This document shows positions 25,661 to 33,806 of a stretch of 64,000 nucleotides of DNA, piece by piece (position 1 is the first letter of the stretch; every line of letters starts with the position of its first letter). The notes under the pieces are model-generated. The model saw nothing but the letters and a program-made list of their open reading frames with translations, did not search any database and was not told where the DNA came from. The stretch spans positions 1-64,000 of the forward strand of contig JBMONB010000197.1 in assembly GCA_049325315.1 (NCBI GenBank), read 5' to 3'. The DNA is from JAWLHU01 sp049325315 (GTDB lineage: Bacteria; Bacillota; Sulfobacillia; Symbiobacteriales; Symbiobacteriaceae). The position numbers were made by a program, and so were the translations under genes.

Positions 25661-26896
25661 TTGAGCAACTTTGAGCAGCGGCTTGACCAGTATGCAGACC
25701 TGCTGATCCGGGTGGGGATCAACCTTCAGCCGGGCCAGAAGCTCATTGTAAGGGGATCGCTGGAGCATGCGGACCTGGTGCGGCGGGCGGTGGCGAAGGC
25801 CTACGAGGCCGGCGCCGGCCGGGTCTTTGTGGACTGGACCGACCCGCAGGTGAGACGCATGACGGCTGAGCGGGCCACGGAGGATGGGCTTAAGGAGTAC
25901 CCGCCCTCGTGGCTGAAGTGGCAGGAGGAGCTGCTGGCGGGCGGCGGGGCGCTGCTCTCGGTGACGGGCTCCGACCCGCAGCTGCTGGCGGGGATTGAGC
26001 CGGGCCGGGTCTCTGCCATGCTCCAGGCGGCCGCCCGGGTGAACCAGGGGGTGAGCGCCCTGACCGCGACCATGCAGGCGAGCTGGTGCGTGGGGGCGGC
26101 GCCGGTGCAGGGCTGGGCGAATGCGGCCCTGCCGGACCTGCCCGAGTCGGAGCGGGTGGCGGCGCTGTGGGACCGGGTCTTCACGGCCTGCCGGATCGAC
26201 GGCGTGACGGATCCGGTGCCCGCCTGGCGGGTCCACCTGGGCCGGCTGGGGGAGCGGACCGACTTCCTCAACCGGATGCAGTTCACCCGGCTGCACTACC
26301 GGGCGCCGGGCACGGAGCTGACGGTCGGCCTGCCGGCGAACCACCTCTGGTTCAGCGGCGCCGGCTCCCGCAACAGCCAGGGGGTTCCCTTCTGCCCGAA
26401 CCTGCCCACCGAGGAGGTCTTCACCGCCCCGCAGCGGGATGCGGTGGACGGCGTGGTGCGCTCCACGCTGCCGCTCAACCATGGCGGCGCGCTGATCACC
26501 GGGCTGACCCTTCGCTTTGAGAGGGGGCGGGTGGTGGAGTACAGCGCCGACTCGGGGGTGGAGGTGCTGAAGGGCATCTTGGAGACCGATGAGGGGGCGC
26601 GCTTCCTGGGCGAGGTGGCGCTGGTGCCGGTTAGCTCGCCGATCAACCAGACGGGGATTCTCTTCTACAACACGCTCTTCGATGAGAACGCCTCGTGCCA
26701 CCTGGCGGTGGGGCGGGCCTACCCGTTCTGCGTGCAGGGCGGCACGGCCATGAGCGCGGCGGAGCGGGAGCAGGCGGGGCTGAACTTCAGCAACACCCAC
26801 GTGGACTTTGTGATCGGGTCCGCGGAGCTGGATATTGACGGCGAGACCGCCTCGGGCGAGCGGGTTCCGCTCTTCCGGCGGGGGATGTGGGTCTAG
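25661..26896 (+). CDS. M29 family metal-dependent aminopeptidase
   Basis: This 411-residue protein belongs to peptidase family M29 (thermophilic aminopeptidase T/S type), which removes N-terminal residues using two metal ions. Supporting features are the N-terminal RLDQYADLLIRVGINLQPGQKLIV, the acidic metal-ligand region TEEVFTAPQRDAVDGVV, ILETDEGARFLGEVALVP, SPINQTGILFYNTLFDENASCHLA and the closing FVIGSAELDIDG. The TTG at 25661 is chosen because AGAGGGGG lies 8 bases upstream and the protein then has the usual family length; the in-frame upstream extension is not typical. Its end overlaps the convergent next gene by 4 bases. Confidence 0.93.
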   Translation: MSNFEQRLDQYADLLIRVGINLQPGQKLIVRGSLEHADLVRRAVAKAYEAGAGRVFVDWTDPQVRRMTAERATEDGLKEYPPSWLKWQEELLAGGGALLSVTGSDPQLLAGIEPGRVSAMLQAAARVNQGVSALTATMQASWCVGAAPVQGWANAALPDLPESERVAALWDRVFTACRIDGVTDPVPAWRVHLGRLGERTDFLNRMQFTRLHYRAPGTELTVGLPANHLWFSGAGSRNSQGVPFCPNLPTEEVFTAPQRDAVDGVVRSTLPLNHGGALITGLTLRFERGRVVEYSADSGVEVLKGILETDEGARFLGEVALVPVSSPINQTGILFYNTLFDENASCHLAVGRAYPFCVQGGTAMSAAEREQAGLNFSNTHVDFVIGSAELDIDGETASGERVPLFRRGMWV

Positions 26897-27867
26897 GCTT
26901 TTATGGCTTGCCTCCGGTAGCCCTCGCTGTAGCGCTCCAGGTAGGTGATCAGCGGCTGGCTGTCGGCCAGGGGGCGCAGGGGGAGGAGCGCTTGGACTTT
27001 CTGGCGCATGCGCTGTAGGGTGAGATCTTCGGGGAGGATGTGCACCAGGCGGATCCCCCGGTTCAGGCAGATTCCCTGCTTGATCAGGTCGCGGCCCTGC
27101 TGCTTTGCCGCGGCCTCCGGGTCGGGGAAGCGCTCGGTGGGGCCGAAGTGCTGGGCGCCCTGGTACTCGAAGGCGAGGCTGGGCGGGTAGTAGCGGTCGA
27201 ACTGGAGCTCCTCGCCGGTGTAGGGGTTGACCAGGAAGGCGGGGCTGGCGTCGTCGTCGTACTCGTCGCAGTCGACCAGCAGGGAGAGGTACTCCCGCAT
27301 GAGCGCTTCGCCCTTGTGCCGGGCTTTTTTCAGGCGGCGGCGGGCCTTCGCTACCGCCTCCCTGCGCCGCTCGGCGACGGGGTGGCGCAGGGTGAAGCGA
27401 ATGGGGCTGCGCTGGTTCTGCCGGGTGGTGTGGAGCCAGCCGGCCTGCTGGAGGGCGCCGACCGCCTGCCTCAGGGTGGTGGGGCTCAGCCCGGCCAGGG
27501 CGCTTAGCCGGGGGTAGGTGAACTGGCCATCGGGGCGGCGGAAGCCGGGGGTGAGCTGGAGCGTGGCGTAGAGCAGCTTGTGGTTGGGCTGGAGGTGGGG
27601 GTCTAGCAGCAGGTCGGTGGGGATCTCCGGTGGCTGGGGCTGGGCTTGCTGGGGCTGGGCTTGCTCCTTGGGTGTGCCGGCCGGGGTTAGCCAGCCGGTG
27701 GCCGCCAGCTGGGCCAGGCCGGCCAGCACGGTGTTCCGGGCGAGGCCCGACCGGGCTGCGAGGCGGGTGGGGCGGGGCTCGAGGCCCAGACAGAGCCAGA
27801 CCAGCTTGGCGGCTGGGGTCAGGTGCGGGTCGAGGAGCAGGGGGACCGGGGCCTTTACTGCGCTCAC
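26893..27867 (-). CDS. Double winged-helix protein with PD-(D/E)xK-like C-terminus
   Basis: This 324-residue protein has two similar winged-helix segments (about 10-65: LLLDPHLTPAAKLVWLCL...LAARSGLARNTVLAGL; about 82-165: LLLDPHLQPNHKLLYATL...LSALAGLSPTTLRQAV), separated by a PQQAQPQ linker. The C-terminal 120 residues (QFDRYYPPSLAFEYQG, then a KQQGRDLIKQ helix and IRLVHI) resemble Vsr/DUF559-type PD-(D/E)xK nuclease folds with D, ExQ and a following helix. The GTG at 27867 has GGAGG about 9 bases upstream; the GTG at 27876 overlaps that site. The target is unknown. It is adjacent to an intergenic repeat copy upstream of its promoter. Confidence 0.7.
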   Translation of the reverse strand: MSAVKAPVPLLLDPHLTPAAKLVWLCLGLEPRPTRLAARSGLARNTVLAGLAQLAATGWLTPAGTPKEQAQPQQAQPQPPEIPTDLLLDPHLQPNHKLLYATLQLTPGFRRPDGQFTYPRLSALAGLSPTTLRQAVGALQQAGWLHTTRQNQRSPIRFTLRHPVAERRREAVAKARRRLKKARHKGEALMREYLSLLVDCDEYDDDASPAFLVNPYTGEELQFDRYYPPSLAFEYQGAQHFGPTERFPDPEAAAKQQGRDLIKQGICLNRGIRLVHILPEDLTLQRMRQKVQALLPLRPLADSQPLITYLERYSEGYRRQAIKA

Positions 27868-27926
27868 TGGGGTCACCTCCTCGTAATTGGAAATTCTTGG
27901 TTGGTGATTGACCTTCCTGCTGCGTT

Positions 27927-28220
27927 GCGTCAGAAATTGACAGGCGGCTGACAGGGGTGACTGCGCGATTCCGGACTGTAGTGGGCTAGCCAGGTCTGCT
28001 TTGCTACCCCCCGGGGGTAGTTCCGGGGGCTTTCGGGGGCTCTTGAGGGGCCTTCGGGGGACCCTCGGGGGCCTTTGCGGGGTTTCTGAGGGGGGTGGGC
28101 CCCGGTAAAGTCAGGAATTGAACAGTGTGCGGGTCACGGGGGGTGTCAAAAACTGACGCTAAGCCCTCTGGCGTCAGCATTGGGCCCTGACAAGCTAGAT
28201 TTCTTGGGGGGGTACCCCCC
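27927..28220. repeat. Modular intergenic repeat, copy A
   Basis: This 294-base non-coding stretch shares a module order with 42429-42700: GCGTCAG/TGACA-type half sites (27927-27956), a CTACCCCC/GGGGGTAG hairpin (28002-28020), G-rich tracts with GGGGCCTTC (28047-28055), the exact TGTCAAAAACTGACGCTA (28144-28161), and the palindrome GGGGGGTACCCCCC (28207-28220). It fills most of the gap 27868-28264, where I see no gene. Confidence 0.75.
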
Positions 28221-28231
28221 ACCAGCACACG

Positions 28232-28258
28232 GAAGGAGAGCCCGGCGGGCTCTCCTTC
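28232..28258. terminator. Hairpin downstream of the beta-propeller lipoprotein gene
   Basis: GAAGGAGAGCCCG pairs almost perfectly with CGGGCTCTCCTTC. It lies just after the stop of the - strand propeller gene. The T tract is poor, so termination is likely but not certain. Confidence 0.55.
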
Positions 28259-28264
28259 GCTACA

Positions 28265-29503
28265 TCAGGGGCGGCTATAGGGCTCGGCGGGGATCCAGAG
28301 GTCGAGAACCTCGCTACACTGCCACTGGCCGTAGTAGTTCAGGGGGCGGTCGACCCCGCTCAGCAGCGGGTTGGGCAGGTCGTCGCGGCGGTGGTGGAGT
28401 TCGCCGGGCTCAATCCAGAAGAGGGTGCCGTCCTGGCCCCAGGAGGGGCAGAAGCCGCCCTCGCTGCCGGGGACCAACTCGGTCTTGCCGCTCTCCACCG
28501 TGGTGACGTAGATTGCCTGGCCCGGGGCGGGCTGGTCGGTGCGCTCGGGGCGCTCTGCCCGGCTGCGGGTGAAGGCCAGGTAGCTGCCGCCGGGGCTCCA
28601 GGCGGGCTCCCGGTCGGCGTACCCGGGCGGGGTGAGCCTGCGCAGATCGGCCCAGGGGGGCGCCGCGAGCAGGATCTCCTTCTGCCGGTAAGCTTCCCGC
28701 CCGGCGCCATGGGTCAGGGCCAGGGTGGGGCCGGCGGGGGACCAGGCGGCCCAACGGGGGTTGGGGGAGGCGCCCAGCCTCTTCGGCTCGCCTCCCCGGG
28801 TGCTGATGACCAGGAACTCGTTGCAGTCGGCGGCGATGGACGGCGTGGCGCCGGGGCGGACCAGCAGGAGCCACTGGCCGTCGGGGGAGAAGGCCACGGG
28901 CCTGGCGCCCGCCCCGCAGCGGTCGCCGGCGGTCTCGAGGGAGTAGGGATCCTCCAGGATCACCCGGGGCTCGCCGTCTGTGCGGGAGATGAGGGCGGTC
29001 CAGGCGGTGCCCTCAAAGGGGTGGCGGCCGGTCTTCACCCGGTGGACGGCCAGCTGCTCGCCGTCGGGGGACCAGGTGGCGCCGGCCCAGCCCTCGACCA
29101 CCAGTTGGGGCTGGGTGGGGCCGGTCCCGGTCACATCGACCGTGGCGGTGCGGTCCCCCTGGCTCAGGGCCAGGCGGTTGGCGGTGGGGCTCCAGCTCAC
29201 CTGGTGGACCGGCCGGGCGGCGGGGACCGGCCAGGGGCCGCCCTTTCCGTCGGTGCGGGTCAGCATGAGCCGGCGGCCCTGCCAGTAGGCGAGGAAGCGG
29301 CCGTCGTGGGAGAAGCGCGGGGTGTGGACCTTGCCACCCTCGGTCAGGCGGCGCTCGGCGCCGCCGGCCCAGAGCCAGAGGTCGCCCTGGCGCACGAAGG
29401 CGAGCCGCATCGGGGCGGGGGGCCTGGGGGCGGAGGGGGTGGCCGGGCGGCAGCCGGTCAGGGGCAGGGCCAGGAGCAGAAGGGCTGTGAGCAGGCGGCG
29501 CAT
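28265..29503 (-). CDS. Lipoprotein with TolB/WD40-like beta-propeller
   Basis: This 412-residue protein begins with a lipoprotein signal peptide (RRLLTALLLLALPLTGC, lipobox LTGC near residue 18). The rest shows repeated propeller blades with TolB-type motifs: PRFSHDGRFLAYW, VSWSPTANRLALS, ATWSPDGEQLAV, VAFSPDGQWLLLV, AAWSPAGPTLAL and PAWSPGGSYLAFT. It is therefore anchored outside the membrane and probably binds protein or ligand; no enzyme motif is seen. The ATG at 29503 is favoured over an in-frame GTG at 29512 because the AGAGGTG ribosome site overlaps the latter. It is divergent from the next secreted protein gene. Confidence 0.85.
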   Translation of the reverse strand: MRRLLTALLLLALPLTGCRPATPSAPRPPAPMRLAFVRQGDLWLWAGGAERRLTEGGKVHTPRFSHDGRFLAYWQGRRLMLTRTDGKGGPWPVPAARPVHQVSWSPTANRLALSQGDRTATVDVTGTGPTQPQLVVEGWAGATWSPDGEQLAVHRVKTGRHPFEGTAWTALISRTDGEPRVILEDPYSLETAGDRCGAGARPVAFSPDGQWLLLVRPGATPSIAADCNEFLVISTRGGEPKRLGASPNPRWAAWSPAGPTLALTHGAGREAYRQKEILLAAPPWADLRRLTPPGYADREPAWSPGGSYLAFTRSRAERPERTDQPAPGQAIYVTTVESGKTELVPGSEGGFCPSWGQDGTLFWIEPGELHHRRDDLPNPLLSGVDRPLNYYGQWQCSEVLDLWIPAEPYSRP

Positions 29504-29604
29504 GGACTTCACCTCTCGGGAAGTCTACACCGCACGGCGGGGGGTTATCCCCGGCGCAACTGGGTTGGGGCCGGATTCGTCTCTCTATCGGGAGGGGTAT
29601 ACGA

Positions 29605-30606
29605 ATGCGGAGATGGATTTTCGGCCTGTTGGGGTTTTTGCTGGTGGCGGGCTCGGTGGGCACCGGGCCCGGGGCGGCCGCCTTCTCGGGCGGGGAGCCG
29701 CCCGCCGCCGCCGATGTGCTGAAGAGCGCGGAGCTGATCGTGATCGCCCGCGGGGGCGAGCAGCTGGGCACGGTGGACCTGCCCGTCGGGGCGATTATCA
29801 CGCTCTACCGGCTGCACGTGGAGAGCTATATCCGCCCGGCGAGGCCCGGGCCCGAGACGCTGGTGGTGGCCGCCATTGGCGGGCGGGGGCTCTACCGGGC
29901 GATGGATGGACCGCAGATCAGCGATACCCGGTCGCTCTACTTCCTGAAGCGGAACGGCGATACCTACTCCCTGGCCATGGGCCGGATCACGCCGCGCATG
30001 CCGCTGGAGGCCAACAGCTTTCCGCCGGGGATCTGGGCCAGCCACCAGGAGGCCTTCCGCCCGCTGCTGGAGCAGCCTCGCTTCCAGCCCTACGCCATGC
30101 CGGCGGTCCGGCTGAACGGGCGACAGATCGGCACCGCCTGGCTGATCGACGGGCGCTCCTACCTGCCGGCGACGCAGCTGGCGGCAGCGCTGGGGGCGGA
30201 GGTGGCGGCGGAGCCGGTGGGGCCCGAGGGGCTGGTGCCCCTGCGGGCGGTGGCGGAGAGCCTGGGGATCGCCGTCTGGTGGGATGCGGCCAACTGGGCG
30301 GTGGAGATGCGCATGACCACTGAGCCACCGGAACCGGTCTTCATTAGCGAGGGGGCGGCGGTGGGTGCGTTGGCCGCCCTGGTGAACGCCTTTATCGCCG
30401 AGAGCAAGACTGGCAGCGGCAGCTTCGACAGCTACTACTACGTGCCGCAGGCCCGGCTTAACCCGACCTGGGTCGACCCCCGCACGGGCGGGGTGCGGCC
30501 GGTCTGGGAACTGACTGTGGCGCCCAAGGGAGCGCCGCCGGAGACGGGGATCACCTCCCTGGTCGATGCGGTGACGGGCGAGGTGGCGCTGCATATCTGG
30601 CCGTAG
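29605..30606 (+). CDS. Secreted protein with copper-amine-oxidase-N-like stalk motif
   Basis: This 333-residue exported protein begins with a signal peptide (RRWIFGLLGFLLVAGSVG, cleavage near residues 25-27). Residues about 165-235 include VRLNGRQIGTAWLIDGRSYLPATQLAAALG and VPLRAVAESLGIAVWWDAANWAVEM, which match the small stalk domain often called Cu_amine_oxidN1, a wall- or surface-associated module in Firmicutes rather than an oxidase. The flanking regions are unassigned. GGGAGGGG lies before the ATG. It is monocistronic with a terminator after it. Confidence 0.75.
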   Translation: MRRWIFGLLGFLLVAGSVGTGPGAAAFSGGEPPAAADVLKSAELIVIARGGEQLGTVDLPVGAIITLYRLHVESYIRPARPGPETLVVAAIGGRGLYRAMDGPQISDTRSLYFLKRNGDTYSLAMGRITPRMPLEANSFPPGIWASHQEAFRPLLEQPRFQPYAMPAVRLNGRQIGTAWLIDGRSYLPATQLAAALGAEVAAEPVGPEGLVPLRAVAESLGIAVWWDAANWAVEMRMTTEPPEPVFISEGAAVGALAALVNAFIAESKTGSGSFDSYYYVPQARLNPTWVDPRTGGVRPVWELTVAPKGAPPETGITSLVDAVTGEVALHIWP

Positions 30607-30615
30607 GCGCAAAAA

Positions 30616-30643
30616 GGGGCCGGAGTCATGGCGACTCCGGCCC
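30616..30643. terminator. Terminator between convergent genes
   Basis: GGGCCGGAGTC pairs perfectly with GACTCCGGCCC around ATGGC. On the - strand it is followed by CCTTTTTGC, so it could stop the serine hydrolase transcript extended past its gene; on the + strand the T tract is weak. Confidence 0.65.
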
Positions 30644-30665
30644 TCGGCTTTCGCCCGGGGCGGCA

Positions 30666-32555
30666 TCAGAAGAGCAGGTTCCAGTACCAGAGGAAGGCGA
30701 CGAAGAGAGTGGACGACAGGGCGATGGCGCTGTAGTGCAGCCGGCCGGCCAGGGTCCAGGCGTCGCTCTTCCAGGAGCGAATGGCAAACCAGAGCACGGG
30801 CATGGCGAGGGCGGCGGTGAGGTAGGGCAGCACCAGCAGCGCCGCCAGGATCGGCGGGAGGCCGAAGACCAGCTCCAGGGGGCGGGTCATGAACGAGAGC
30901 ATCCCCACCATGAAGAGCGGGATCAGGAGAGCCAGAGCTGCGGCGGCCCAGCGGGCCCGCCTGACCTCGGCGGGCAGGGCGGGGCGCTTGCGGAGCCGGC
31001 GAATCAAGGCGCCCAGGGGCCAGCCGACCAGGGCGGTGAGCGCCAGGAGCAGGGCGACGCCGATCAGGCTGTTGTGCAGCGGGTAGCTCATGTGCCACTC
31101 CACCCGCTCCAGGGCCAGGGAGTAGAAGGGGAGGTAGAGGTGGGTGATCTGGCCCTGCTCGTCGGCCTTGAAGGCGTAGTGGTAGCCGTTTCCACCGACC
31201 TGCTGGAAGAGGAGCGGCTCCACCTCCACCAGGCGGACGGGGGGCCGGAGGCCGCCGGGCCAGGAGATGGTGAGGGTTCCATCGGCATTGGCGGAGACCC
31301 GCCAGCCGGGGCTTAGCTGCTGGAGCTTGAGCAGGGTGGTGCGCTCGTACCGGTTGGGCTGGTAAGCCCCGGTGAACTGGGCGGCCCGCTGGGCAAAATC
31401 GGCGGGCGGGGCGGGGGCGGGGGGTGACTTCTCGGAAGCGTAGTGGTCGAGCAGCGCCTCAGCCAGCACGTCGCGGACCTTTCCGCCGGCGTTGGCGTTG
31501 TAGGAGACGAAGAAGCCCCAGTTCCCCTCGGGCACCAGCAGCAAGAGGCTGGACATGCCGGCCACGTCGCCGCCGTGCTCGATCGCCCGCTGGCCACTGC
31601 GGAACCGCTCCATGAAGGTGTAGGTCATGCCGGGCAGCCGGGGGTGGTGGGTGAACTGCTGCTGCTGCATCTGCCGGGCGAAATCCTCCCCGTGGATGCG
31701 CACGTTCTCATACCGGCCCCGCTGGAGATGGGCGATCATGAACCGGGCCATATCGGCGCCGGTCGCCTTGATGCTGCCTGCGGGGGCCAGGTGGAGGTGC
31801 CAGACCGGCTCCTCCAGGTACCGGCCGCCCAGGTAGACGTGGTGGGTGGCCAGGTCGGGGGCGAGTTCGGGCGGCAGCCCCATGGTGGTGCGGCGCATCC
31901 CCAGCGGCCGGAAGATGTGCTCCTCTACGTACTGGTCGAAGCGAATCCCGGTGACCTGCTCCACGATGTGGGCGGCCAGGGAGATGCCGTGGTTGCTGTA
32001 CTGGTGCTCCTGCCCCGGCGGGCGGATGCGGGCGGGCAGGGTTCGGGCCAGGTACCGGCCCAGGGGCTCCACCTCGGCCTCGGTGCGGGCGGCCATGCCG
32101 AGCACCGATTCATCGAAGCCGGCGGTGTGGGTCAGCAGGTGAGCCATGGTGATGGGCTCGGGGTAGGTGGCCGGGATCTGGAACTCCTTCAGGTACTGGT
32201 TGATATCGGCGTGCAGGTCGATCTTCCCCTGCTCCACCTGCTGCATTACCGCTGTGCCGGTGAAGAGCTTGGTGACCGAGCCGATGGAGAAGAGGGTGCG
32301 CTCGGGGTCAATGGGGGTCTGTCGGGCGTGGTCGGCCACCCCGTAGCCCTTCTGGAGCAGGACCTTGCCGTCCTTGACCACCACGAAGACGGCGCCGGGG
32401 ATGTTGTGCTCCTTCAGGTGCCGGGCGAAGATGGGGTCGACGAAGGCGGCCAGTTCCGCCGGGTCGGTGGGCCCGCCGGCTCCTGCGGCGGCGGCCGGGG
32501 CGGGAGCGGCGGCCAGCAGGAGGAGGGTGAGAAAGAGGGAAAGGGCGTGTCGCAT
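30666..32555 (-). CDS. Beta-lactamase-family serine hydrolase with C-terminal membrane domain
   Basis: This 629-residue protein has a signal peptide (RHALSLFLTLLLLAAAPAPAAA), then a class C beta-lactamase/D-alanyl-carboxypeptidase-like domain with the SxxK motif SVTK (about residue 91), a YSN triad (about 185) and HGG (about 338). A beta domain follows (about 390-480), then five to six membrane helices in the last 150 residues. The family acts on peptidoglycan-like or other peptide and ester substrates outside the cell; the substrate is not evident. The ATG at 32555 shares a base with the TAA of the upstream gene (TAATG). A longer in-frame extension merely shadows that gene. Confidence 0.87.
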   Translation of the reverse strand: MRHALSLFLTLLLLAAAPAPAAAAGAGGPTDPAELAAFVDPIFARHLKEHNIPGAVFVVVKDGKVLLQKGYGVADHARQTPIDPERTLFSIGSVTKLFTGTAVMQQVEQGKIDLHADINQYLKEFQIPATYPEPITMAHLLTHTAGFDESVLGMAARTEAEVEPLGRYLARTLPARIRPPGQEHQYSNHGISLAAHIVEQVTGIRFDQYVEEHIFRPLGMRRTTMGLPPELAPDLATHHVYLGGRYLEEPVWHLHLAPAGSIKATGADMARFMIAHLQRGRYENVRIHGEDFARQMQQQQFTHHPRLPGMTYTFMERFRSGQRAIEHGGDVAGMSSLLLLVPEGNWGFFVSYNANAGGKVRDVLAEALLDHYASEKSPPAPAPPADFAQRAAQFTGAYQPNRYERTTLLKLQQLSPGWRVSANADGTLTISWPGGLRPPVRLVEVEPLLFQQVGGNGYHYAFKADEQGQITHLYLPFYSLALERVEWHMSYPLHNSLIGVALLLALTALVGWPLGALIRRLRKRPALPAEVRRARWAAAALALLIPLFMVGMLSFMTRPLELVFGLPPILAALLVLPYLTAALAMPVLWFAIRSWKSDAWTLAGRLHYSAIALSSTLFVAFLWYWNLLF

Positions 32556-32959
32556 TAACCGACTCTCCTGCGCTGCTGTCTGGGCCCGGTGCCGGGTTGG
32601 GGCCGAACCAGGAGGAGGGCGCAGATGACGCCCAGCAGCGTGACGATCAGCAGCATTGCACTCATGGCCCATTTGGCGGCCTCTCCATAGTAGCCGGCGG
32701 CAGTGATTGTGGCATAAACCACCATGCCGGTGGCGAAGAGGAAGAGCGGTTGCCCCCAGGAGCGGTCCCGGAGCAGGCCTACGCCGGCCATAATCAGGAG
32801 CAGGGCGGTGGTGCCCTCGTTGACGAGGTGGAAGGTGGTGTTGACCGGTTCGGTTTCGAGTTCGGGCACCTGGCCGGTGCTGAGCAGCATGGTCCACAGG
32901 GCGAGCATCATCAGACCGACGAAGATGCCGTAGCCTCCGGCTAACCGTCTTGCGCTCAT
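32555..32959 (-). CDS. Small four-helix membrane protein
   Basis: This protein of about 134 residues has four membrane helices (GIFVGLMMLALWTMLL, then about 45-60, 68-88 and 94-115) and a basic tail (RPQPGTGPRQQRRR). I do not recognise the family. The ATG at 32959 is preferred because GGAGG lies 11 bases upstream, while a GTG at 32971 overlaps that site. It is translationally coupled to the serine hydrolase by TAATG, so the two probably function together in the membrane. Confidence 0.7.
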   Translation of the reverse strand: MSARRLAGGYGIFVGLMMLALWTMLLSTGQVPELETEPVNTTFHLVNEGTTALLLIMAGVGLLRDRSWGQPLFLFATGMVVYATITAAGYYGEAAKWAMSAMLLIVTLLGVICALLLVRPQPGTGPRQQRRRVG

Positions 32960-33063
32960 AGCGATTTGCACCTCCGGTTTTTGATCCCCGCCATTTTACC
33001 ATAGTGCCCCAGGAACTTCTCTGGATATTACTGAGCATTCGAATAGGTCGAGGGGTTACAGAT

Positions 33064-33088
33064 GAACCCCGGCAGGCTGCCGGGGTTC
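33064..33088. terminator. Hairpin between diverging and converging units
   Basis: GAACCCCGGCA pairs with TGCCGGGGTTC, followed on the + strand by CACGCTTTT. It lies 3' of the 177-residue helical protein gene (- strand). No gene is seen in 32960-33135. Confidence 0.55.
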
Positions 33089-33135
33089 ACGCTTTTACTC
33101 CACCCGCAGGCGGTCACACAACCATCAACATAGGC

Positions 33136-33669
33136 TCAACTCTCCACGCCTTCCCGCGCCTCCCGGGACATCTGCATCAGCCGCTGAACCGTCTCCTGGC
33201 CCAGGGCGGCGTTGGTCATGGCAATCGCCCGCTGGAGGTGGCCGGATGTCGCCTTGATGCGGCCCCCGAGGTGCTCGAGAATGGGGCGGGCCGCCTGCGG
33301 CACGTCGCCTTCGATCATCTTCAGCCAGGCCTCCCGCGCCTTCTGCTGGTATTCCCGGGTCTTCCGCTCGCAGGTGACCAGCAGGGCGAAGTAACCGGGC
33401 TCGCGGGCGCCGGCGGCGATCATTCGGGCGGCGCCGATGGCGGTGGTCAGGTGGTAGGCGGCCTCGTAGTTCGCCTCGTGGATCTCATTGAAGCCGGGGA
33501 GCCTCTTCATTTCCGGGATGTAATGGCCGATCGAGGCGAGGGCGCACTGGAGCGTCAGGTCGTTGTATGTCTGGTACAGGGCGGTCAGAATATCGTGGGC
33601 GGGGTCAGGCATGGACCAGGGCGATCCGAAGCCAGAGCCCTGGACCGGCTTCCCGTATCCTTGGTGCAT
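33136..33669 (-). CDS. Hypothetical helical protein
   Basis: This 177-residue protein is not recognised. It is almost wholly helical, with two long amphipathic segments (DPAHDILTALYQTYNDLTLQ; LVTCERKTREYQQKAREAWL) and a glycine-rich N-terminus. No signal peptide or cofactor motif is visible. The composition is reminiscent of spore-coat CotF or ferritin-like bundles, but I see no metal-ligand pattern to support that. The ATG at 33669 has AAAGGAGG 8 bases upstream, a strong site. It is divergent from the next gene. Confidence 0.7.
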   Translation of the reverse strand: MHQGYGKPVQGSGFGSPWSMPDPAHDILTALYQTYNDLTLQCALASIGHYIPEMKRLPGFNEIHEANYEAAYHLTTAIGAARMIAAGAREPGYFALLVTCERKTREYQQKAREAWLKMIEGDVPQAARPILEHLGGRIKATSGHLQRAIAMTNAALGQETVQRLMQMSREAREGVES

Positions 33670-33806
33670 CACTTCATCCTCCTTTGTTGCACGATACGTT
33701 ACAGAATACGAGCGGGATGCGGCTCTGGACACGATCCGGGGAGGGATTCCTCACACTTATCGTGTATTTCATTATTGATGTGCCAAAAGGAAAGGGGGCG
33801 ACGGCG

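Noticed and set aside
27927..28220. CRISPR array
   Set aside because: The G-rich tracts repeat at irregular short intervals without constant-length spacers; no cas gene is near.
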